Shown here piece by piece: positions 40,601-51,300 of a stretch of DNA of 64,000 bases (the stretch's first letter is position 1; the number at the start of each line of letters is the position of its first letter). Source of the stretch: Cliona cf. orientalis (Eukaryota > Porifera > Demospongiae > Clionaida > Clionaidae); assembly GCA_963930775.1 (NCBI GenBank), contig OZ005704.1, positions 4,712,001 through 4,776,000 on the forward strand. The letters run 5' to 3'. The notes beneath the pieces were generated by a model that was not told the DNA's origin, did not search any database, and saw only the letters and a list, made by a program, of their open reading frames with translations. Both the position numbers and the translations under genes were made by a program.

Positions 40601-43600
40601 GCTGTCTACAGACAAGGTGAAATATTATTTTTTGCAAAATTTATGGTATTCACAGCCTTATCAAGTATCAAAATCAACTGTCCGCGCCCCACACCTTCAC
40701 AGTGTACACTGTACATATAAATCCTTATTGGATGGGAATCAGGATATTTACTTTGAATAAAAGGCCACTCCAAATTAATTCATTATTTCTCATCCCCCTG
40801 AGCCCAAAATTGATGCGGGCGGGCAGCTGGAAATTGTTGCTTAATCACAAGTTTGGTGGGAAATGGTCGTCAAAACCATAAGTTCGGAGGCCCAAAAAAT
40901 GGAAGCGGTATGCTTTTGTATTGTGCTGGTGCTGATGGAAATACCGTACCCTCGCGAAAGAGGGCCCATGGGCGGTGCACCTTACATTGGGCCAAGATTG
41001 GGGGATGGGCCGATATTTGAGTAAACACTAGACCTTAGCAGGAAATTGAGCCCAAAGTGAGGGGTGGGCCGACATTCCATAGTGGGCCCTCTTTCGCGAG
41101 GGTACGGTACATGCGGGTGGAAATCAAGGGGGGATGAGAAACAAGTAATTGATGTGGAGTAGCCTAACTCGTTATTTTGGCCTATATGGCCGTTTACATG
41201 TGATATAGATTTACCACGTACATTGACCCATTGAAATTTGGTACATGCATGGGTATATACTTGTGGACACTTGCCTACAGTAGTTAATTCTTCCAATGCA
41301 AGTCAGTTGCTAATGCACTATCTATATTATACTGTAGGAGAAGAGGCTGCAGCAGTGGAGAGCTTGAGGAAGAAAATGATGACCAACCTTGAAAATGCCA
41401 GAGATAGGGTCAACTTTCTATGTAAGCATTTATTCGCATTCTATATCATCTCACTTTCATATTTGATGACCATTTCCATAATATACATGTATTATGAGGA
41501 AGCTTATAAATTGCACTCCTGGCTCTGTGTGTTCTTAAGTTGCCATTAGTACCAATAAGTTTTCTATTTTTATAGTAAAGGGTGGCAGTTTGGATGGGGA
41601 GTCTAGCTCCACCCATCAGCCACACCTACCCCATCCAATGGAATCGGTGAGACTACCATTTGCTACTCCAAGAGACAAAGTGAGTTTCAGTAGGAATCAT
41701 GCAACATATTATATGAACATGTGTATCCATCTTGATAATAGCATCCTTCACACGCTCCATCTCCCAAGTCCCATCACTCTGATAAAGTTGATAGCACAAA
41801 GGGAGGTGGAGGTGACAGCAAACACTCAAGCTCTAACCTGAAGGGAGTGGATAAAAAGCTCGCTGCAACTATACTAGATGAACTCGTAGAAAGGTATGTT
41901 TATTTTCCCCTTTAGTAGTACTCACTTCCACTCAACTGAGATTTTCTTGTTCAATTGCATGCAGTGATTCCTCAGTGACTACTTGGGATGACATTGGTAA
42001 GTTGCGTGTTGTTCCAGTGTACGATACGATTGAGTGTTCTTTCTATGGGCAGTTGGTCTTGAGTTACCCAAGCGAACTCTCCAGGAAATTGTTATCCTCC
42101 CAGCCCTAAGACCAGAGGTTGGTATGGACTGTGTACATGTAGATTATTTGAATTATGCCTTGACCTAGATTCTTTTTTAATCCAGCTATTTACAGGGCTT
42201 CGGTCTCCTTGCAGAGGACTGCTTCTCTTTGGTCCACCTGGTAATGGAAAAACAATGTTGGTAAGTAGATTCACCATATTATGACATAATATTATAATGT
42301 GATGATGCCAAAAAGATTTTTAAGTTCCTAACCATATTATTTTTTGTCCACTTCAGGCCAAGGCAGTGGCTCATGAATCTCACGCAAAGTTCTTTAACAT
42401 TAGTGCATCATCGCTCACTTCCAAATGGGTAAGTATTCTTGTTCATCTTCAGACTCTAGCTCTCAACAGAAAGGAGCTGGGGACATTGGACTGATTTGTT
42501 GGTCTCCTTGAGACCCAGTAGTCAGTGCCAATGTCTCCAGACCACACGGTGTGAGGTCTGGAGGTCGTATATTATTTATGCAATGCTACTCCCTTAATAG
42601 TGCGTAATACCATACAATTACCCCCCCCCCCCCCCTTCCCTGACTCTGACTGAAAATGCAGATATTAGAACCCATAATAAAAACAGTAGCTAAAGCTTGC
42701 AAGCTAGCCATTTGTGTCATAATATTATATACCTTGCTACTCCCTTAATAGTGCATAATATTATTATTATGTTAGGTTGGTGATGGGGAGAGACTGGTCA
42801 AGGCTCTGTTTGCATTGGCCAGAGAGCTGCAACCATCCATCATATTCCTTGGTAAATTGCACATTATTGAATGCGTAAGGATTGGGGAGAGGGCCAGTAC
42901 TTTGAAATGTTGTTATCCACATTTTACCAACTACAGTATTGTGTATTCTTTTTAGATGAAGTAGATGCGTTGCTGAGTCGCAGGGGAGAGTCAGAACATG
43001 ATGCCATGAGAAGACTAAAGAATGAATTCCTGCAATCATTTGATGGGGTGAGTATATGCGACAATTACAACTAGAGCTCACTAGCACATGCATAGTGTCC
43101 CTGCATTGCATCTGAATAATGTAGCCACAAATTTAATGATTATAGTGGCTGTACAAGAATTACTGACGACCTTTACCCTCTCACAAATTGTGCTCACTTT
43201 ACCCCATTGTGCGTGTTCATGCATTTTTGGAAGGATTTTGTAGTATTGCATGAGCTGTGCATCCTTAAACTTCCAAACATTGTGGTGCTACATGTACATG
43301 TACATGTATAGATGCACACTACTGAGGGAGAAAGGATTTTGGTGATGGCAGCAACAAACAGACCACAAGAGCTCGACGATGCTGCACTAAGGTAAGATGA
43401 TATACATACTCTCATGCCTTGTATTCATAGCGTATAGCGGAAAACTTTCGTAAACATTAAATCTGGGTGAAATGGTTCTCAGTTGGATGTTTGAAACTTT
43501 TAATTTGGTGATCTGAATACTTTTTTAAGGCACCATAGATACGCATGTACCGTAAAATATCCCGTAATTGTGCATCCTCACGCATAAGCCCCCCATCTCT

Positions 43601-46600
43601 GACTGTACTATAAGAGTCCATAAGCCTATAAAAACAGTAGCCACAGCTAGCAAACTCGCCATTTTTATCATATTAGGCCTTACTTTGTCATTTTTCTCGA
43701 GTTTTGTCCATCAAACACCCAGAGAAAGTGCAGAGATCACGCGCCCACATGGTCATTAATGGTTGTCACACGGAAATGTTACGATCCAGCGTATAAGCCC
43801 CTCCCCACTTTTACCTGATGCTAGCATGCACAAAGGGGGCTGTGTAATTGCGGGATTCTATGGTTGTAAAAAATTGGCAAGTAGTTTTATTTGATGATCT
43901 TTGCCTAATAATCAAGTTTAATCAGTTTCCCCGCTATATGGTATAATTATAGCATGTGCTCATAACAAATCTGCAGGCGTTTTGGAAAGAGAATATACAT
44001 TCCATTGCCTGGACTGCAGGTCAGATCATTATTTGTTAGACCACTTTCACTTCCTCATGTTTTGTTTATAATACAAATGTAGGCGAGAAGAGCTATATTA
44101 GGAAAGCTGCTTGCTAAGCATCACCACTCCCTGACTGATAAGCAACTGCACACACTGGCTGAGTGAGTCCACAACTTCTATGTCCCAAATATTAACTAAC
44201 ATTAATGTTAATATTATTTTTAGTAACACTTTCAAGCAATTACTGTTTTCATGATTATCGTCGCACACATGTGTGAGAGTCACAGTAGTTATTCTCTGTG
44301 TGTGTATTACTGCGCTAACATGTATGTCCAAAGTGAGCCGTTATGTAGCAGCTTTTAGGCTTTTACAGACATGCATTATGTGAAATTCACTGAGAACATT
44401 TCATTCTGGAGATGACAATGCTTTGTTTAAATGTTCTGGTGACATTTTCTGACCATCATTGCCATTAGATTGTATCCAAATGGAGCGTGTGACAACCTTT
44501 ACGGTGTGCGAAAGTTAAAGCTGTAATTTATTTTTTAGCTTGCGTTCTGTTATAGATAAACTACACACTACTGAGGTTATCCACTTTGGTGTCTATTTGC
44601 ACCATCACCTTGTGTACATGTAGGTGTGATAACCTCAGTGGTGTGTAGTTGTACTACAGCTATAGTTAACTAGCATCCTTTGCTGATTAAGTGTAGTAAA
44701 CCTGCCCTAATTGGCAGTTAACTACTCCTTGTTTATGTTAGATAAACACTAGGTGGTGCCTTTGGTGCACCTACATGTACGCACTGTAGTACAATAGAAT
44801 AAACACGCGCAGTATGGTATGCTTCTTACCTTGCGTGTATTTGATCTGCTGATCTGACATGCATGTGGTATATTATTCTTGTGGTTACTAATATACTAGC
44901 CAGGGTTTCATTTGGGGGGAGTCCCCCCCCCTTAGAAACTTCTTGAAAATAGCCACCAACCATACACACAATACACGTACATGTACATGTAAAAAGTTTG
45001 AATGGTAAAAGTGTCCAAAGCGGCAGTTTTGCTCCATAAACTATCTGAAGCTTTGCACTACGTGTACGTGCATTAGGAAACACATTCCCATCCAAAAGGA
45101 GGGTTATCACTGACAGGCTCCTCCCCAACCAGGTCTCAAAAGCCACCAGAAACAGTTTCAGAGGTTGTAGAATTTTCGTGGGGGAGCATACCCCCAGACT
45201 CCCCCTAGTGTAAGATAGTTAATGAACATTATTCTTTGTGGATGAAAAAATACTTGAAGTTGAAGTACAGTGTAGTCCACCTACATGTAATTCGAATCCA
45301 CATACCACGAATTTTCTTCTAATTCGAAGTCTTTCCAATTCCCACACATAGAGCTAATACATAAATTCGAAATGCCGCTTTCGCTTAATTAGAAGAAACA
45401 CAAGGTCTAGTATATGGACGTCCGGACATGTATATATAGTATACGGAACATAGATCACGTGGGCACCACATGGCTGCAGCCGAGTGCAGCTGCACTAGCC
45501 AGAAGTAGCTATATCTAGTAGTATCAGGCTCTAAACTGTTAAAAGAAAGCTAGAAATAGTAGATAGAGTGGACAGTCTGCCTCCAGAGAAGGAGGAAAAG
45601 GTTGTTGCATCTGAATATGTGAAAGATTATTATGTGTGGTAGCTATTATCCCTTTAATTCAAAATTATCATTCATATGAGCAAAATTCGAATTATGTGGA
45701 TATTGCTGTAATTCAAATTTTCCTTTAATTCAAATTATTTGGGTGGATTTGTAAATTCGAATTAAGTGGACTACACTGTATTACATAGTCCTCGCCCCCT
45801 TTAACTCAGTGATTGTAGTGTTTGCTCTCCCTTGACAAACATCCTAAATGAAACCCTGCTAGCTATTGCTTCATTTAATAATACTTTTCTTTATTTGTTA
45901 GAATGACAGATGGCTATTCTGCTAGTGATCTAAAGGCTCTTGCTAGCGATGCTTCCCTGGGACCAATTAGAGGTACATAATTATAGGGGAAGAGTTATAC
46001 AACCATCTGACACACAAATAATCATTATTATGTTACAGAGCTCGACCTCGCGACACTGAAGAGTGTACCGGCCAATAGGGTATGTCAAAATCAATAATTA
46101 CTGTGGGTGTACATAATATTTTGTGCATCATATCAGGTTATTAAGCACATGCACTTATACATGTAGAAAGTGTGCACGTATAAAAGAGTGATTTATAGCA
46201 CCACCCACTTTCGAAGCTTATACATTAGCATGCAAGGTACCCCCGGTATTTATAGTTAATATGGGTATTATCCACATCATGTCTATCAAAAATAAAATAA
46301 CATGTAAACCAAGGATTCAAGAAACATTAGAAGAGTAGAGAGAGAGCAGCCAGCAGAAGAAGCTATGATCCTCGTGCTTGCATCTCACTGCTTCAGATAG
46401 TATCTCTGGGGTCGCCATGGGCCATGACTGAAGATTGTACCTTCTAGAGTCTTCTAAATCAGCAGTAGCACTGAGCTCGTCAATCATAAAACTAATAGTG
46501 TTTCAGTACCTGTTTGTTTGTCGTTTATACTAGTATCACAGTGTTGTGCTTTTTTTAGCCCCTGCACTTAACAGTGAGTAGCAAAACCAGGAAGGAAGTA

Positions 46601-46798
46601 TGCTCTTATAAGATACATGTACTTTAAAGGTGTGCTTAACAACCAGAGTCTACAGTACATATACTTTGTGTGCACTAGGTTCGTCCGATTAACTTCCATG
46701 ACTTTGAGCAGTCTTTGCATCAGAGTAGATCCAGTGTGTCCCCTGAGTTGATCAAGGGTCTGGAGGAATGGAATGCTAACTATGGAGTGTCCGCATAA
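37624..46798 (+). CDS. SPAST: Spastin, microtubule-severing AAA ATPase
   Basis: The 17 exons are 37624-37786, 37875-37958, 41338-41421, 41576-41679, 41802-41893, 41965-41996, 42053-42117, 42186-42260, 42357-42428, 42776-42851, 42956-43047, 43312-43391, 43977-44019, 44083-44162, 45902-45972, 46039-46079 and 46679-46798, giving 457 residues. Residues about 30-110 are an MIT domain ([20 protein letters not shown]). A spastin-type linker ([18 protein letters not shown]) precedes the AAA module. Walker A is GPPGNGKT, Walker B IIFLDEVD, followed by [18 protein letters not shown], the sensor region AATNRPQEL, and arginine fingers in [13 protein letters not shown]. The C-terminal helix ends [11 protein letters not shown]. 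Spastin hexamers sever microtubules and join ESCRT-linked membrane remodelling; this is family knowledge. The N-terminus has no hydrophobic hairpin, so it matches the short cytosolic isoform. Intron 2 is 3.4 kb and full of repeats. Confidence 0.9.
38106..38438. mobile_element. hAT-like MITE in spastin intron 2
   Basis: CATAGTTGCCAAGT at the left and ACTTGGCAACTATG at the right are inverted copies, flanked on both sides by GTGTTA. TTGCCAAG ends and repeated TGTCCCGG words inside are common in animal hAT-derived MITEs, but the visible duplication is six rather than eight bases, so the class is tentative. There is no gene inside. Confidence 0.6.
39206..41150. repeat. Large inverted repeat in spastin intron 2
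   Basis: The left arm (39,206-39,396) and right arm (40,763-41,133, interrupted) are inverted copies. They share GGCCACTCCAAATTAATTCA, GGGCTCAG, TTTCCAGC, GACGACCATTTCCCA and TTTCCATCAG in mirrored order. About 1.4 kb lies between the arms, without a supported gene. This is probably a degenerate inverted-repeat transposon. Confidence 0.65.
40944..41107. mobile_element. CCGTA-family MITE, TA target with empty-site proof
   Basis: The ends CCGTACCCTCGCGAAAGAGG and the complement face each other with TA on each side. It sits inside the right arm of the 39,206-41,150 inverted repeat. The left arm retains the uninterrupted complement of GGAAATACATG, so the insertion and its TA duplication can be read directly. 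Confidence 0.85.
44568..44650. repeat. Small hairpin in spastin intron 14
   Basis: ACTACACACTACTGAGGTTAT and its inverted partner (TAACCTCAGTGGTGTGTAGT) enclose a loop of about 40 bases. This may be a MITE end pair, but no clear duplication is seen. Confidence 0.5.
45268..45778. mobile_element. pogo-like MITE in spastin intron 14
   Basis: The 511-base block starts CAGTGTAGTCCAC and ends GTGGACTACACTG, each bordered by TA. AATTCGAA words recur throughout both arms. CAGT ends with a TA target are characteristic of pogo/Tigger elements, which is the basis for the class. It encodes no transposase. Confidence 0.7.
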
Positions 46799-47087
46799 TG
46801 ACTACTATCCATGCAATTCATGACTCATGTGGGTTTGTGTTTATTCATATTAACTGTTGCTGCCTTGTATGTTGTTAGTGTTTAATAGTAGCAATAGTAT
46901 AATATTATAATAATGAAAAACTTGACCACATCCCCAGTAGCTGCATAGTTCTAATGGTGCATGTGGTAAAGGTCGTCAATACACACCTCGATACCGGGGC
47001 CTCAATCACAGAGCTGGAGTCTAAGATCAACTTTCGACTTCGAGTTTCGATGCTTCAATCAAAGGAGATGAACTCGACAGCACAGTA

Positions 47088-47510
47088 CAGTCGTTAAGCC
47101 AGCGGTCCAAAATACGTACAAGCGTTGCAGATACAGGAAGTACATCCGGTGGCACATTCCAATGCATGCAATTTTTGGCCGTTTTTATCTATTTTTTCAT
47201 ACCTGTCCTATCTAGGTCATCCTTCACTTCTAGGATTCCAAACAAAGACTAGAAGACAGAGTAACTCTTCTATTTTCTGCTCGTTCAAGTCCTATAACCC
47301 GGAGACGTTCATGAGCTCCGTGGCGATCGTTTTTGTGCATGCCGTTCGCAAGCGCTCATAAAAAGTCCCTCGCGCAAAAAGTGGGGCATTTAGGTTCCCT
47401 TGGATCGATTCCCATGATTCAAGCACCATTCAATAGCTCTTGTGATGCTCTACAATATGAGACTGGAACGAAGTTTTTCCATAGAGCGGTTCCCGAGTTA
47501 CACACCACAA
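47088..47510 (+). repeat. Left terminal inverted repeat of the Academ-like element
   Basis: It is nearly identical to the complement of 53,710-54,123. Both arms contain GTGGCACATTCCAATGCATG and CGGAGACGTTCATGAGCTCC. Differences are mostly single substitutions. Confidence 0.85.
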
Positions 47511-47797
47511 AAAATTAGTGCAAAAATTTATTTTTCAACGCGCAAGTCAGCAATACAACGTATAGATTTATCATACAAACAAACAATATATTTGTATCCA
47601 CAGACATTTTCTGCCTATTGTAAGACACTAGATATCAGGAATATTCTTGAATAACATATTGAAGGTTTTCTTGACTTGTTCAAGGTTCTCTTAGCAGTCT
47701 CAACAGCCTGGGGTTTGGGAGTATGAGCGAGGACACTGATATAGCAGTTCTCTTGGCACCTCAGAAGTCAGCCTCTCTAAAAAAAAGGCTAAAACCT

Positions 47798-48089
47798 GAG
47801 GCCCAGGCAGCACCTTCGCTAGGCAGTGGAACTGCATCGCTGCCCCCCCTCCCTTCCACCCTCCCATACTCCCTTCCACCCACCCTGCGCCTCCTGGTAG
47901 CTCTTCGTCACCTGCATGATGGATATCGTGTATGTGGAGAGAAGAGTTTCATTAATAAACCCCAATTAAGGCCCAGGTAGCACCTTTGCTAGGCAGTGGA
48001 ACTGCATCATAGACCCGGCCCCTCCCATACTCCCACCCATCCTGCGCTCCTGGTAGCTCTTCGTTATCTGCATGATGGATAGCGTATGT

Positions 48090-48095
<6 letters not shown>
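47798..48095 (+). repeat. Tandem duplication next to a GA microsatellite
   Basis: The segment AGGCAGTGGAACTGCATC through GGTAGCTCTTCGT to GCATGATGGAT appears at 47,818-47,930 and again at 47,990-48,082. The second copy runs into the GA repeat. It lies between the left inverted repeat and the end of the large ORF. Confidence 0.7.
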
Positions 48096-48131
<36 letters not shown>

Positions 48132-48240
48132 AGGGAGAGAGGGAGGGAGAGGGGGAGGGGGAGAGGGAGGGAGGGGGAGAGAGAGCTGAGAGAGGGAGGG
48201 AAAGAGGGAGGGGGGAGAGAAAGAGAGAAAAGTAAGTACA
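48091..48240. repeat. GA/GGGA microsatellite
   Basis: A purine-only stretch of GA, GAGG and GGGA units covers about 150 bases downstream of the transposase stop codon. The long Ser/Pro- and Arg/Glu-rich frames read from it are artefacts of the repeat. Confidence 0.9.
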
Positions 48241-48360
48241 TGTACATATATTATATCATGGAGGGGGGAGAGGTAAGCAAGTGAAGAGGTGAAGGGGGAG
48301 AGAAAGGCATATAAGTAAGGGGTGTAGGGGGAGGGGAGTGAGCAAGCGAGCGATAGAGCA

Positions 48361-51300
48361 CTAGTCGTCATCTTCAGATAAGTTCTCTTCATGATCACTG
48401 GTACACGATGTGGTCTCGTCATCAGCTTCATCCTCCAATTGAAGATCAAGGTCATCCTGTAGCTGTTCTACTCCGCTGTCATCAGGCTGATTTCTAGACT
48501 TGGGTAAGTTCTCACAATTAGTGCATCTACATCCAGGCCCACACTTAACACCAGCTTTGAAACAGGAACATCTATTATTACAGCAACCTTTCTTACACCC
48601 ACACCCCCTCAATAACAGATGTACACTTTCTTTCACTTGCTCAAAGTTACTGGGATCATCCCAGTCTATTTCTAGACAGCCATCTACCACCTTCCATCCA
48701 AACTCATTGACATCCAATAGGTGGTATGTATTCCTGTATGCTTGTCCCCAGAAGTGTGATACCCAGCATGAGCGGAGCCAGTGTCGTCGTAGGGCCTCCC
48801 AAGAGGGAGGAAGCTCATCCTCAAACTCAATATTCTCCCATATGGTGGATCTAATGCAGTCAAGCCATTGTTTATGCTGGGAGATGGGATCACTACAACA
48901 GAAGGAATTTAACAAAGCTCTTGGACAGTCATACTTAAATGAACATAGATACTTCTTAAAATATACAGTTCCAATAAGACGAATAAAACTCAAGAATCCT
49001 AATTCACGATTACTATCACACGTGCTAGCTAGTGTACCTTGGGACACATCATTGATAAATGAGGCATGCTGGAAAAATACTTTCAAAAAGGTGGACTTTC
49101 CAAAACCAGCAAAATAGGACACATAATCACAACCTGTACATATGAATAGAGTTTGTAGCACTTTGGGCAGTAGATCTCTTGAAATAGAACTTAAGTCAGG
49201 GTCACCTTCAAGGGATGTAATAAGGCTGTTAAGACTAAGATAGCGATGTTCTTGACTTGAAAACACACTGATACGTACGAATACATCCTGTGATTGATTG
49301 CACATTAATGGTAGTCCAATATGGTATACATCTGTGTCTGGAGAGCACACGAGTTTGCGCGTTCCTGGACTTCTCAGTACATGCAGCCAAACTCTGGTGT
49401 CAGCCTCCTCAGCTCCACAGGACAGGGTAGGGACAGGTTGTACACCCCCAGTTGTTACTTCCCAGGCTTGGTCCTCCTCCACACCACTAAAACACCCAGC
49501 CAAAACAACCTTTTGATGTTCTCTAAGCCTACATGTACCCACTGAAAACTGCTTAAATGACTGACCCAGATACAAAACCAAGGCTCTCTTACACTCCCTA
49601 CAAGCAAGGTAGTCTCTCCACTTAGATGGTACAGGGCATGTATCAGAAAATGTCACATGCTTATGATCAGGGGATAGTGAGGCTGTGTCATCCCTACGCT
49701 TACGTTCGAATGACTTAGGTGTATTAGGCTGTCTACCAGGATTGTCAAATACAACATGCACCTCTTTACACCCATTAGTTAAGTGGTGGAGAACAAACCG
49801 ACGGAGAAGGAACTGTGAATAGTCCTTCATAGTGCTATGTGTGGTCAAAGGGGAGGTGTTGATCATAAACATGCCCTCTAGTACAACAACATCAGGCACC
49901 CACCCACCCAGCAGTTGGTTGCGAACTAGATCTTTGTAGCGGTTTTCAAGCCACTTGGTGGTATAGCTCTTCTGGCCCTTGTGGAGGTTGCCATTAGGAT
50001 CACTGATGGCTCGAGGAAGCTCGATGTACTGTTGACCTACCTGCTGGGAACTAGATCCAAACTTTGCATTCCATGCAAATGCTTTACGGAGGCACTTGCC
50101 CACAAGCTTTTTCTCTTTATCAAGCTGCTTCATTCTCTTCTTTAACTTCCTAGATGAGGCAAAGGTAAGGAGCTTGACTTTCCTCCTTGGTACTACTGCA
50201 GATGGATCTTTTAGGATATAAAACTTGACGTGATTTTCAAACCTTTCCTGCCCTACCTTCCAAAACCCAAGCAAGTCTATTTTTTGCTCTGGAGTGGCAA
50301 CTTGTCCACTCATTGATGTTAGTGGTCTCACTTCAACGACATCTAGAGTGTTTGTCGACTGCACTTTAGTCATCATGCATTTTATGTTTTCTTCTCTCTT
50401 AATAGACTGTTGAGAAACATCAAAGACACTAATTTTGTCATTCTTAGTTCCATCTAGGTCAAGCAAAACAGAATTTTTAACTGCATTCAGTACCAACGAT
50501 CGTACCGGATAATAGTAAAGCATGCGGTCAAGATACTCTTTGCTAGGGCGAACTATTGTTGTCTTTAAGTCCTTGTTCACTAGCATCTCATGTGCTTCAT
50601 CCAGTGCAACAGAACGCATGTGCTTACCAGTGATACTACACACAAACGCACCACTCTCAAGAAATTTCATCACATCACTAGGCATCTTGGCAAGGTCTCT
50701 CAGATGGTTTGGAATAAGCTTTTGGTAATGGGGGCGATCGAATGCCACAAATAAAGGGGCCATACTCTTAATCCCACTCAATCTCAACTTCCATAGTCCA
50801 CTACGCATGGACAAAAACAGAGATAAATAGGACAGCATGTCACGGAATACAAAATTAGCCCAAAATTCCCAAACAGGATCTTTTTCTTGAAGAGCAGATA
50901 CCCAATCAGTGAATTGTTTGTGCACTTCTGAATGGACTTCCCTAGTTCTTTCCAAGTACTCTTTCAATGGGTCATAGCTCTCGTTTTCACCCATTATCTT
51001 ATTACATTCAAGCATATTGGCCTTTGCAGCTGCTACGATGTCTGAAATGGAACTCTCATCATCACTGTCTCTCACACACTTAAATGCTTTAAACATCTGC
51101 CTATACATCGCTTCCCACGCTTGAAGCAGAAACTGATGGGTCCTCTTGTAACTAGAGCACTTTTTGATGGATGTTAATGTTTCCCCTCGATGACCTGAGG
51201 ACTCAGCCAAATCCTTAAGGCCAGCATCAAAATACACTTTCATCAACACTGACTGATAGTTTGAGAGAAGGTGCCAGTCACCAATGAATGGAATGACCCA

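Noticed and set aside
47125..47361. Short frame repeated at 53,786-54,100 on the other strand
   Set aside because: The repetition comes from the terminal inverted repeats of the Academ-like element; it is not a separate gene.
48072..48455. Ser/Pro-rich and Arg/Glu-rich open frames
   Set aside because: They read the GA microsatellite and its flanks; low-complexity frames in all phases are expected there.
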